Source of the DNA: Flectonema sp. DT1601
Taxonomy: Eukaryota > Euglenozoa > Diplonemea > Diplonemida > Diplonemidae
Assembly (NCBI GenBank): GCA_964019425.1
Contig: OZ025797.1
Span: 1,214,277 to 1,278,276 of the forward strand
Direction of reading: 5' to 3'
Length of the DNA stretch: 64,000 nucleotides
This document shows positions 22,042 through 31,199 of the stretch, in pieces; the stretch's first letter is position 1, and every line of letters starts with the position of its first letter. The translations under genes and the position numbers were made by a program. Under the pieces are notes generated by a model. The model searched no databases and was not told where the DNA came from. It was given only the letters and a program-made list of their open reading frames with translations.

Positions 22042-23934
22042 ATGGCTGGTAAGAAAGCAATGCGTCCGCAAGATAGAAGGGCAGCGGAAAGGAGAGAAAG
22101 AGAAAGGAAAGAGGCGAAGATGATGAGGGAACAAGCCAGAAATGAGATCCGGGAAGAAGAAGAGGGGTCTCAGCAGGAGATAGAGTCCCAGCAACAGGAA
22201 GAAATGGAGATGGACTCTCCAGAAGTGCCAGAAGGAATCTCAGTAGAGGTGACCGCAGTAGGACCTCCAGCAGCATTTCAAGCAAGCCCTCAAAACAAGG
22301 AGGCAATTCAAACAAAGACAAGCCCTCAAAACAAAGAGGCAATTCAAATAAGCCCTCAAAACATAGAGGCACAAGGAAGTGTTTTAAAAACGAAACAAAG
22401 CCCTCCGTCAAATGAGGCACCCCAATCAAGCCCTCAAATCAAAGAGGCACAAAGAAGATCAACGGTGATCTTGAATGGACCACCACCGAAACTCAACAAG
22501 GAGCATTTTAATTGCAAAATTCTCCAGCCAACTGATGACCTCAACAGCAAAACCAATGGAATTATACTTTCATTGGCTCAACAAGGAAGAAGCCTGGACG
22601 AACAATACTTCGAAAAGGCCAGCAAAACAAAGCAACTGACGATGGTGTTCACACGGCCACCTCCAAAACGTGCCCTAAAACACGCAACTGACTGCAGTCA
22701 GATACAAACGCCGGTCCAATTTGATGGGCAAATAAGAATAAGATCATGGTGGTTTGTGACTTTTACCGGAGCAACCTACACCCCAACACTAATAGTGGCA
22801 ACAAACATAAAGCCACCGATCACTCACGAACTCATCGCGTGGGCTACAACAAAGGAGCTAGGAGGAGATGCTATCAGAAACCCAGCATCGCTTACTGCAA
22901 AAATCAAGGCAGTGGTGGGTGATCAGGGACGGGTCGACACAAGGACATTCCGGATAGTTGGAAAGGGGGATTTTAGTGAAGTCACAGTCCTACCAAATGA
23001 TGAAAAGGCAGCAATCGCACTGATGCACAACTCAGGGAGTAACAAAGTTTACTTCAGGATAAAATCGATAGAGGGCCTGACCAAGCATGTCTATGAAACA
23101 GTATGGCTTGACAGGAAAACTTCGAATGAGGAAGCCATGGGAGTCCTGAAGGCACAACAAGACATGTGCATGGGGCTGACTACCAACTATGGGAAGATAG
23201 GGATAAGGGTGAGTGCCTCTGCAAACGTAGAGAAAGTACGGAAGGGTGCCGGAAAATTCGCTGCGCAAGTCTACGGTGCTGGACTGTACCGTATCAGTGG
23301 TGCACAGTACAGGTGGTCGAACCGGCTCCAGGGAATGCTCTTGGAAGCGGGATTAAATTCTAAATTTATTCGCATGGAGAAAGGCGACTTCTTGGTCGCC
23401 CTCGATAAAAGTCCGAAAAGCCAGTTCTTACAATGTGGTGAGACCCTGATGTCTATTGAGAAAATGGAGCTGCCAGAAGACCAAAAACAACCAAAACCAG
23501 CCGTACAAAAGTATCGAGATGCGAAAATATCTTATGCGGAAGCAACTAAAAAGACACTGCAAGGAAACAAGCAGCCCCAAAAACAAGAAAATAAACTGCC
23601 CCCATCGCAGGGAAAAACGCAAGAACTGAAGAAAGTAGAAGATGGTCTCAAGACTATGAAGGAAAGAACTGACGAGACGCTAGCAAAATTACAAACTGAG
23701 GTAGCTGACTTGCAAACTAGATTGGATGAAACGATGTCAAAAATGACGCAGATAATTGAAGGACTGACCAATGCGACAAAGAAAAATGAAGAAATGATTG
23801 TTAAAAATTATCAACAAATGTTGAATGCAATATCTCAAATTGCAACCGCCGTCAACAAGATAGAAGCCAAGGTAGGGCTAAGCGGAACTACCCACCAAGT
23901 AACAGCAAACCAAAACCACTGTCAAAATGATTGA
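22042..23934 (+). CDS. LINE copy C ORF1 (gag-like)
   Basis: 630 residues from the ATG at 22042. The first ~143 residues match copy B almost exactly, including the SPQNKEAIQ repeats. Identity falls after about 22461, first to roughly 88% in DNA and then much lower. A C-terminal coiled coil (~560-615) is kept. The ORF overlaps ORF2 by eight bases (ATGATTGA). Intact as far as can be seen. Confidence 0.87.
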   Translation: MAGKKAMRPQDRRAAERRERERKEAKMMREQARNEIREEEEGSQQEIESQQQEEMEMDSPEVPEGISVEVTAVGPPAAFQASPQNKEAIQTKTSPQNKEAIQISPQNIEAQGSVLKTKQSPPSNEAPQSSPQIKEAQRRSTVILNGPPPKLNKEHFNCKILQPTDDLNSKTNGIILSLAQQGRSLDEQYFEKASKTKQLTMVFTRPPPKRALKHATDCSQIQTPVQFDGQIRIRSWWFVTFTGATYTPTLIVATNIKPPITHELIAWATTKELGGDAIRNPASLTAKIKAVVGDQGRVDTRTFRIVGKGDFSEVTVLPNDEKAAIALMHNSGSNKVYFRIKSIEGLTKHVYETVWLDRKTSNEEAMGVLKAQQDMCMGLTTNYGKIGIRVSASANVEKVRKGAGKFAAQVYGAGLYRISGAQYRWSNRLQGMLLEAGLNSKFIRMEKGDFLVALDKSPKSQFLQCGETLMSIEKMELPEDQKQPKPAVQKYRDAKISYAEATKKTLQGNKQPQKQENKLPPSQGKTQELKKVEDGLKTMKERTDETLAKLQTEVADLQTRLDETMSKMTQIIEGLTNATKKNEEMIVKNYQQMLNAISQIATAVNKIEAKVGLSGTTHQVTANQNHCQND

Positions 23935-26900
23935 GATTTGGTCCAATAACATAAGATCGATACTACAAAATGAAAACTTCTTCCAATTAAATCGATCGTT
24001 AAGAGAGCACAAGCCAGAAATTGTTCTACTACAAGAAACATGGCTCAATTACGGAAAATTTCTGAATATAGATGGTTATATTATAATTCGAAGAGACAGC
24101 CTTCTGAAGGTAGGATACCGAGGTCTGGCCATACTTGTCAGAATGGATATTAAAAATTATGTGACAAAACTCCCCGACATCTCATACGACCAAACTGAGA
24201 TACTATCTGTAGAATTGCGATCAACACCGCCATTAAAAATACACAATGTATATCACCCGCCTAACGTAACGGCAAACACATGGAAGTTACCAACAGAGCC
24301 AGGAACACTGGTAGCAGGCGATATCAACGGACATCATGAGATCTGGTCAAAAGGAAAGACGAATTCAGCAGGAACAAGCTTCTATAATTGGTCATTAGAA
24401 GCTGCCATGGAAGTATTAAACGAGCCCCAGCAGATAACGAGACCATTGAGCTCATCCTCCCCAGATATTATTGCTCTGGATAATTCAATGATGGCAAACA
24501 TAGGACTGCTAAATGGATGGAGTAGTGACCATCTTCCAATAAGTGTAAAGATTGAAAACATACACTTGACGAAAACCAAAACACAATCGAACGAGATGTG
24601 GCAATGGAAATGGAAGTGTGCAAAGTGGCATGCATACTCGGAGGTTTTAACGACGGCGGCAACGAAGTTAAAGAATATTGAAACAGTGCAAAAACTTGCA
24701 AAAAGGATCTCTGTAGAAATTCTGAAGGCTGCGAAACAAACCATACCGGGCTATAAGAAAAGGACGCAAACCACCTTCTCAGTGATGAACCCAACCAGGA
24801 CAAAGTTGACAAGGATGCCATTGCGGAAGGCATCAGAAAAATTAAAAGAAACATCATCGAATGTGACATGACTGGGATGGACTACCAATGGGCTTTCAGA
24901 AAAGTAAAGCAACTTGAAGGGGGCATTGTTGATAATAACATTAGCGAATTAGAACATGAAGGCAGTACAACAACTGATCCAAAAGAAATGGCAGACATAT
25001 TTACCACGGCATACGCGACACAATTCAATCTGGTAGACGACGAAGTGCCCTCCTTGGTATTTGAGAACAAACCAGGGGACGAAGGCAATGAAGAATTCAC
25101 AATGAGAGAACTAAAGCGACAGCTCAAGAAATTAAAAGACAAGAAAGCACCTGGACCGGATGGGGTGTGGAACACTATGTTAAAGAAACTCCCAGAAACA
25201 TTTATGGTGCAACTCTTACGGCTGTTCAACATGACTTGGGAAAAGTCGGCGGTTCCGAGATCTTGGAAGTATGGGATAGTAGTTCCAATCTTAAAATCGG
25301 GAAAAGACAAGAAACGTGTACTCTCTTACCGACCAATAACATTGACGTCAGCAATAAGCAAGTTGTTTGAGAAGATGATGGCAGAAAGGATGCATCATTT
25401 ACTTGGGGACAGAATGAGTGCGCGGCAAGCCGCATATAAAAGAGGGCGCAGTGCCGTAGAAAATCTCTGCATGATAACAGAGAGACTACTAGATGGAAGG
25501 TACCGAGGTAGGGAATCGATGTTAATGACGTTTGACCTGCAGAAGGCATTCGATGCCGTCCAACCGAAAATTCTACTGAAGAGGATGTCTGAAGTTGGGA
25601 TACCGGCGAAATACACAAGATGGGTCCAGAGCTATTTGACTGGGAGAAAGATCACAACCAGAGTAAACGGCGAAAAGGGAACATTCAAACACATACAAGT
25701 TGGAGTACCCCAAGGAAGTGTCCTAGGACCACAGCTATTCTCGATATACATCGAAAGCCTTATACGAGAATTGAATAGGTATAAACCAGCAGTCTTTGCA
25801 GATGATGTTGGGCTCGTGATGACATCTCCAGATGTTAAAGGACTGGAGGACAAAGCTAACACAGCAGTACGCATCTTCTCAAATTGGGCCGCAGCATCCC
25901 ACATTTGTATAAACAAGAGCCCGGGTAAAACAGAGTTCATACATGTGAGGCCGGATACCGATAGCCAAGACAATAAGTCTCCACAAGTGCTATACCCGGA
26001 GGGGCACACCTTCAAATATGTCGTCACAACAGCAGAGGCCATCCGAAAAATGCTAAATAATCAGGACTCAACTACTATAGGCAATTCTAAAAAGGCGATA
26101 ACACATTTCTATGTGGTTCCGCAGCATAAAATAAAACGAAAATTACCGACGACAGAAACTGTATTGGTAGACATGCAGATGGAACCTAGTAAATGCTCAC
26201 AACTGCAAAAGGTTCGCACCAGAGGAGACATCCTGAGGATGCTACAAGGAACTGGATCTGGTCTCAAGGCTTTTGCATTTTCGGTGGTGGACAAACTACA
26301 TGAAACGGATGTAGTAAGATACTTGGGAGTTCTGTACGACAAAAACCTCGACTTCAAAACTCACATGCGAAAGATGATGACGGCAGCCTCCAGAGGACTG
26401 GGGCTCCTGCTAAGACTCTCCAGGATGGGATGCAGGAAGAGAACCCTCATCTGTGTTCTGGTGACCGTTGTAATGGCGAGAGTGCTCTATGGGGTTGAAA
26501 GTTTTGCCTGGCTGCTGCCAAAGAGAGGTGACGTCAGTCTTGAGAGGCTAAACATCTTAATAAACAGAGCCGCTAGACAGGTAACGGGATGTCTGCCAAG
26601 CACCAGACTGAGGAACTTGTACCATGAAGCAGATATGCCGAAATTACAAGAACACATACGCTACAAGATGTGTAGGGCCTATGAAGAATTCAAATTAAGT
26701 CCCCACCTACCAGCTTGTAGCCTCACAATGACGGAGGGAGGCCTAAACTACCCACCAAAAACAGCTTGGGGTCGCATAGTTTGGGATGAATATGTGTCGG
26801 GGATCCCGGGACTCGACAAACACAGAAGCTCGTATCACTCGGAAATCAATCCAAAGCACTATAAGATGCGATCATGGAAGGTAACTAATGCAATGGAATT

Positions 26901-27864
26901 CAACTACTGTTTTGGAAAAGAAGAGGCAAAAGACAAAGAAGCCGGTCTACCAATTGAAGACGTGAAGGTGTACACAGATGGGTCTATTAGACATAGGACG
27001 AAGACGTACATGACTAAGTCAGGAGCATCTGTGATAATAGTGAAGGGTAAGGAAGTTAGCATGACCGGATTCAGAATACCTGTAGCAGGAAGCTCCTACA
27101 GAACTGAACAGATAGCCGTGGAACAAGCGATGAGGATACTCCTGAAAAACAAAAAGGCATCCGAAGGAATACTTCCCACAACAAAGACGCATATTCTAAC
27201 TGACTCAATGTCGCTAATACAGGCACTTGAGCGAGGACCTGAAGAACAGAAATCTGCTACAAACGCATCAATCTGGAAGTTAGCACTGAAACTGGAACAC
27301 AGAGGTGTTAATATTAACATGCAGTATGTCCCAGCACATATGGATGTGCTGTATAATGAAATAGCAGACAAGGTGGCAAAACACGCTGCAGGTACGATAA
27401 AGAAACCTCCAGATGACAGTGTGGTACTCGAGAGTTTAGTTACTAGACTGGATATGGGAACCCTTATGACTTTTCACAAGAGAAGAAAACGAGAGGAGTG
27501 GATTGGAGCCGGCGAACAGAGGCATCCACCTTTTGTAGAAGAACTGACGAGACCACAAGAAGTCCTAATGTCCCGCTTCAGAGTTGGACACTGTAGATCT
27601 CTTAAACTAAAAGGAATGAACGAACAGTGCATCTTCTGTCATGGAGATACTGCAACACCGCATCATGTGCTTTTCAAGTGCAACCACTGGTGTATCCAAA
27701 AGATGAGATCATTGTACATACACAGCATGATTAATACCGAAACTGGTGAAGTAGTGAGTAAAGTAGAGGACTGCTTCTTAAAGGAGAATCAACGCAGCAT
27801 GTCCAACTTTGTAGTGGTACTGGACCAAATAGCTGAAATACTCGGAAGACCTGGAAATCCATAA
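23927..27864 (+). pseudogene. LINE copy C ORF2, broken by one deletion
   Basis: Endonuclease part (23927-24797): LQETWL, AGDINGHHEIW and SSDHLPI are present. Compared with copy B, about 28 bp are missing near 24790-24800, which shifts the frame; the old frame stops at 24871. The remaining frame, open from 24868 to 27864 (998 codons), holds RT (YRPITLTSAISKLFEKM, FDLQKAFDAVQ, FADDVG), RNase H (YTDGSIRH, RTEQIAVEQA, ILTDSMS, YVPAHMD) and the zinc motif (CIFCHGDTATPHHVLFKCNH). The whole 3' frame stays open, so the break is young. Confidence 0.92.
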
Positions 27865-28022
27865 TTTAAAGATGCGGTTCTTAGACCAAATGAGGAAGTA
27901 AACTGAACTCTTTAGTAATTGATAAACAAAGAAAACAAAGAAGATACGAAGCCTACGGGAACCCCCCATCCCATCCCCAATCCCCACAAAAAGAAAGTTT
28001 ACAGAAGAAAGAAAGAACAACC

Positions 28023-28066
28023 GCGCCTAACAGCGCAAACAGCAAAGCAGGTCGAAGGAACCTGCT
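28023..28066 (+). repeat. 3'-terminal hairpin pair of LINE C
   Basis: Hairpin 1, GCGC-ctaaca-GCGC (28023-28036), is unchanged. Hairpin 2 is rebuilt with other bases: AGCAGGT (28046-28052) pairs perfectly with ACCTGCT (28060-28066). The position relative to the poly(A) is the same as in A and B. Confidence 0.7.
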
Positions 28067-28100
28067 GTGCACACAAAAAAAAAAAAAAAAAAAAAAAAAT

Positions 28101-28180
28101 ACTTTCTTTTGATTTAAGTCTGACAAATTGGAAAACACGGGAAACATAGGTAGGCTCCGCCTGAGGACGTAAGAAGAGCG
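28101..28180 (+). repeat. Dispersed ~70-80 bp hairpin repeat, copy 1 (right flank of the LINE array)
   Basis: Matches 29880-29947 with roughly 80-85% identity plus a 10-12 bp insertion. It holds an inner hairpin, AGGC-tcc-GCCT, and an outer pair TCTGAC/GTAAGA that is perfect (TCTGAC/GTCAGA) in the other copy. Function unknown. Confidence 0.75.
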
Positions 28181-28434
28181 GCAACGTAAAAATAAATGGT
28201 CACGCGTCCTTGAAATTGGACACATGAAGCTAATTCGGTTACCATTCCTACCATCGATAAGGAAAAAACAAAGAATCGAGCATATAACTAGAGCGGTGGT
28301 CAAAGACCACTTGAACAGCCCGAAGGCCTGCCCTCAAGAGAAATTTATAAGGAGAATAGGAGAAGAAGGAGACAGGAGTGTTGGAAGAGACACTGCGACA
28401 ACACCGAAGGTGATGTGCAGTTACCCAACCAGGA
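28181..28434. other. Unassigned segment between LINE C flank and LINE D
   Basis: A + strand frame of 71 codons (28224-28439, KKQRIEHITRAVVKDHL…) is present but unlike anything I recognise. It is probably part of older retroelement debris. Confidence 0.35.
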
Positions 28435-29800
28435 GATGATTGATAATGATGAAAATACTAAAATAATAACAAATTGATATTGGCGACTACATGTCACCTA
28501 CTTTATTTCCAAAGTCTAAGGTTAGATGTTTGTTCCATCCACCTTATGATCAACGCGAGTGATGGAAGCCACGCCAAAGTGAAGAGAGCTTCAAGGTTAG
28601 GAATTTCGTTGGCAATAATAAGTTCTCGATCGCGATCCCACTTGCCGGTCAGTGTTGAGAAGCCCAGGATTTTGAACCTGGCAGAGTCGAGTTTGGGAGA
28701 TTGACATCCCTGCAGCAGGTGAACCTGTGAGGACGGTTCGCCACAAAATGGGCAGTCGATTTTCTTGCGCCAGTTCTGAATTAGCGGGTGACATCCTGTC
28801 CGGAAGTTCGCTATCCGTATCTCGTCGGCTCTTTCCATCCCAGGAGGGTATTTAACGGAACGGCCTCCGATGAGGTGTTTGTAGCAGGTGTAACCACTCA
28901 CGTTAAGCAGATCCTTTTTGATGCAGCGCTTAACATGTGATGATCGCGAGAAGTAAGTGCCTTTGACTAGCACAGGTCGGATGTTCTTGTTGTGCGCTGC
29001 TTCCTTTGCAAGCGCGTCAACTTCATCGTGAAACTCGATTCCAATGTGTGAGGGGATGAATTGCAAATGCACTTTCATTTCACACATGCGCAGGTATTCT
29101 AGTATCTTGAGGGACTCAGTATTCCTCTGTCTGCACCTTCCACCCAGCAGTTCATCCAGAAGGGATTTTGAGTCCGTGAATAGCCTTACAGATCTCATTG
29201 AAGGATCTTTGCTAAACACTGTTCTCAGATGTCTAGCCGCGTTCTTCAGAGCATGTTGTTCAGCCCTGTAGCTGCAGTCAGCTTGATAAAGCCTAGACGC
29301 GTAAGCAGATCGAAGGCCGCTACGTGACTTGGCAATATGAGCCGCACCGGCCGCGCCGGAAGCAGAGTAGGAGCCATCGCAGTTGATTACCATGTCGACA
29401 GGAGGCAACGTTCCAATGTACGACATGAATTTTTCTTTGTCCACCGCAGGGTTCGCGGACTTCGGAAATCCGCAGCCGTTGCTAATCCTAAGGTTTGTCG
29501 GAGATACCCAGGGTTCCATCGAGTCAGGCTGTACAAGGCACTGGCTTTCACGCTGGCTGTCAATGCCAGGAAGGAGGCCAGCCCAGTAGCTTTGGGTTGA
29601 GGCGAGTCTGTTGGTACTAGGTATCCAAGTCATGGCTTTATACCTGTAGTACGCTATCTTGGTTTGCTTTTCAATCTGACGTTTAAAAGGAAGCATGTCC
29701 GCTTCCCACAGTAGAAGTTCTCTCGGTGTGCACCTGCTGCATCCAGTAACCAGCCTGGCAACCTTCCTCAGTTCGAAATCAATACTATCAACGCAAAAAC
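28435..29800 (-). mobile_element. LINE copy D, second family, 5'-truncated, minus strand
   Basis: Reads leftwards. Homology starts near 29800 in the end of the RT domain (KVARLVTGCSRCTPREL), continues through RNase H and a zinc motif, and ends near 28435. The tail region (cattatca…atcatctcct on the minus strand) is shared with the fragment ending near 29995, which suggests a common 3' end. Protein similarity to copies A-C is weak, so this is a separate family. Confidence 0.85.
28503..29696 (-). CDS. LINE D ORF2 C-terminal part (RNase H and zinc motif)
   Basis: 397 codons from an internal Met; the frame stays open upstream to about 29791. RNase H motifs are VINCDGSYS, YRAEQHALKNAAR, LFTDSKSLLDEL and FIPSHIGIEFHDEVDALA, supplying the D-E-D-D residues. 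The C-terminal CPFCGEPSSQVHLLQGC is the zinc-type motif typical of RNase H-bearing LINEs. The RT core and endonuclease are lost through 5' truncation. Confidence 0.87.
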   Translation of the reverse strand: MLPFKRQIEKQTKIAYYRYKAMTWIPSTNRLASTQSYWAGLLPGIDSQRESQCLVQPDSMEPWVSPTNLRISNGCGFPKSANPAVDKEKFMSYIGTLPPVDMVINCDGSYSASGAAGAAHIAKSRSGLRSAYASRLYQADCSYRAEQHALKNAARHLRTVFSKDPSMRSVRLFTDSKSLLDELLGGRCRQRNTESLKILEYLRMCEMKVHLQFIPSHIGIEFHDEVDALAKEAAHNKNIRPVLVKGTYFSRSSHVKRCIKKDLLNVSGYTCYKHLIGGRSVKYPPGMERADEIRIANFRTGCHPLIQNWRKKIDCPFCGEPSSQVHLLQGCQSPKLDSARFKILGFSTLTGKWDRDRELIIANEIPNLEALFTLAWLPSLALIIRWMEQTSNLRLWK

Positions 29801-29818
29801 CAAGAAGAAGAATTCCTT

Positions 29819-29844
29819 TCTCGATTTTTTAAAAAAAATCGAGA
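29819..29844. repeat. A/T-rich perfect hairpin
   Basis: TCTCGATTTTTT is followed by AAAAAAAATCGAGA, giving a 12-bp stem with a two-base loop. It lies at the 5' truncation point of LINE D. Confidence 0.7.
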
Positions 29845-29879
29845 ATTTTTTTTTCTGGTTACACTCCTTTCTTTTTTCC

Positions 29880-29947
29880 ACTTTCTTTTGGTTAAAGTCT
29901 GACAACGGGAAACATGGCAGGCTCCGCCTGAGGACGTCAGAAGAGCG
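29880..29947 (+). repeat. Dispersed ~70-bp hairpin repeat, copy 2
   Basis: Partner of 28101-28180. Here the outer stem TCTGAC/GTCAGA and the inner stem CAGGC/GCCTG are both perfect. It is preceded at 29855-29866 by the same 12-base motif that flanks the LINE array on its left, so 29850-29947 looks like an uninterrupted version of the array's target. Confidence 0.75.
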
Positions 29948-29994
29948 TATCCCTTGTCTTTCCACTTTATTTTTCTTCTTTCTGACCTCAAAAT

Positions 29995-30583
29995 TAGGAG
30001 ATGATTAAGGAGTGTGATAATGATACTAATGAATTAGCAACTACGTGAAGATTTCGCGTCGCAAACATTAGCGAAAGAGTCTCGGATTCTCGCTTCCTGA
30101 ATGATCGATCCAATTCAGCATAACGCCTAAGACCTAAGCGACGAGCGCCCCTACTGAAGGGTCGAGATCTCGTTCGTTAACGGAATCAACCAGACAAATC
30201 ACTCCACCAACCAGGAGCGGCCATGCACCACTACACAATGGATCGAGAAAGAGCTCTCAATCTGTCAGTCCTTGGGGTACCTCCTGTGGCTTCGAGATAT
30301 TGCCTGAGCATCACCCGTTTGATTAGACCTTGCAGAACCCTCCATAATCTTGCCAAGCAGTTTTCTGTTAGCTTCCTTTACTATCCTTGACTACGTGAGC
30401 AGGGATGAATTGAAGGTTGACGAACGAACCCAATTTCCTAATCCCTTCAAGTATTGAAGGGAGTTTAGTTTCCTCTGCCAACCTGAGTATCGTATTTAAG
30501 ATCACCATCGAGTACTTGACGCTATCACCCATTGACATGAGGACAGCGGCTGCGGCCTCTTTTTTTTCTTTAAGATTTGGCAA
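29995..30583 (-). mobile_element. Decayed LINE fragment, second family, minus strand
   Basis: Its left end (29995-30030) resembles the 3' end of LINE D. The frame at 30368-30583 reads …VNLQFIPAHVVKDSKGS, a recognisable RNase H piece (compare FIPSHIG in D). The stretch from about 30000 to 30360 holds only broken frames. It is older than copies A-D. Confidence 0.6.
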
Positions 30584-30606
30584 ACCTTTTGTCTTCTATC
30601 TCAAAA

Positions 30607-30632
30607 AACTAACTAACTAACTAACTAACTAA
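30607..30632. repeat. (AACT)n microsatellite
   Basis: Six tandem units of AACT between the LINE relic and the AT-rich spacer; a shorter run is near 30932. Confidence 0.85.
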
Positions 30633-31002
30633 AAAAGGAATTCTACTGATCAAAAGCAAATATATGCTAGCCCGTCCTGGCGAGCTCCGATGGACATTAA
30701 GAAATCAGTTCTTTTGAAATAGACCAATTGATGGATCCGATTTATTATTTAACTGGAATGAAGTCCCTAGAACTTACTGATGAAGGCCTAAGAGGGACAA
30801 GTAGTATAAGATTAAGGCTCCTGAAACTATGTATTCCACAGTGTATTATGGAACAGCAGAACAATGTGTTTTTATAACTTTTCTTTTTTATATTTTATTT
30901 TAGTGCACTTTTTTATATTAAACTCATATTCTAACTAACTAAAAAAGAAATCAGGAGCAAATAGCTTCCCCATTCTCCATCTTCTTTGAATAAGGTTTTC
31001 TA
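30633..31002. other. AT-rich spacer
   Basis: No gene, RNA or element recognised. Confidence 0.4.
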
Positions 31003-31130
31003 TGGAAGAATGCTACTTACCTGCGATTTTGTCACAACCTTAGACAGCGTGGCATAATTATTAGGGCAGTAGTTGTAAAAGATGCCGAATGTCAACATCG
31101 AGAGATCAGGTCAAGTGGGATGAACTCTTC
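31003..31130 (+). mobile_element. Short 3'-end fragment of the A/B/C LINE family
   Basis: The end of ORF2 and the start of the 3' UTR match copy A: GAATGCTACTTACCTGCG, then TTTGTCACAACCTTAGACAG, then the stop region and caacat…. About 15 bases are missing between the first two blocks. It is diverged and old, and lies only 70 bp from the next host gene. Confidence 0.75.
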
Positions 31131-31199
31131 ACTGTTTAAACACCACTTCGCGCACTGCTTTAAAAACTTGTACTTTTTTTATCAGATGACGTTACAAAA

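Larger units (their letters stand above)
21978..28099 (+). mobile_element. LINE copy C, full length, ORF2 disrupted
   Basis: Starts after the poly(A) of copy B with a T-rich leader of about 64 bp, then ORF1 and ORF2, a 3' UTR with the family hairpins, and a poly(A) tract at 28075-28099. It belongs to the same family as A and B but its ORF2 body is the most diverged. The only clear defect is a deletion of about 28 bp near 24790-24800 in ORF2. Confidence 0.92.

Noticed and set aside
12448-28099. Telomeric HeT-A/TART-type LINE array
   Set aside because: The layout is similar, but host genes lie on both sides and no telomeric repeats are seen.
28101-28180. Hammerhead or HDV-like ribozyme in the hairpin repeat
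   Set aside because: CTGAGGA and GAAA occur, but the stems and the cleavage triplet cannot be placed in the required order; no HDV double pseudoknot either.
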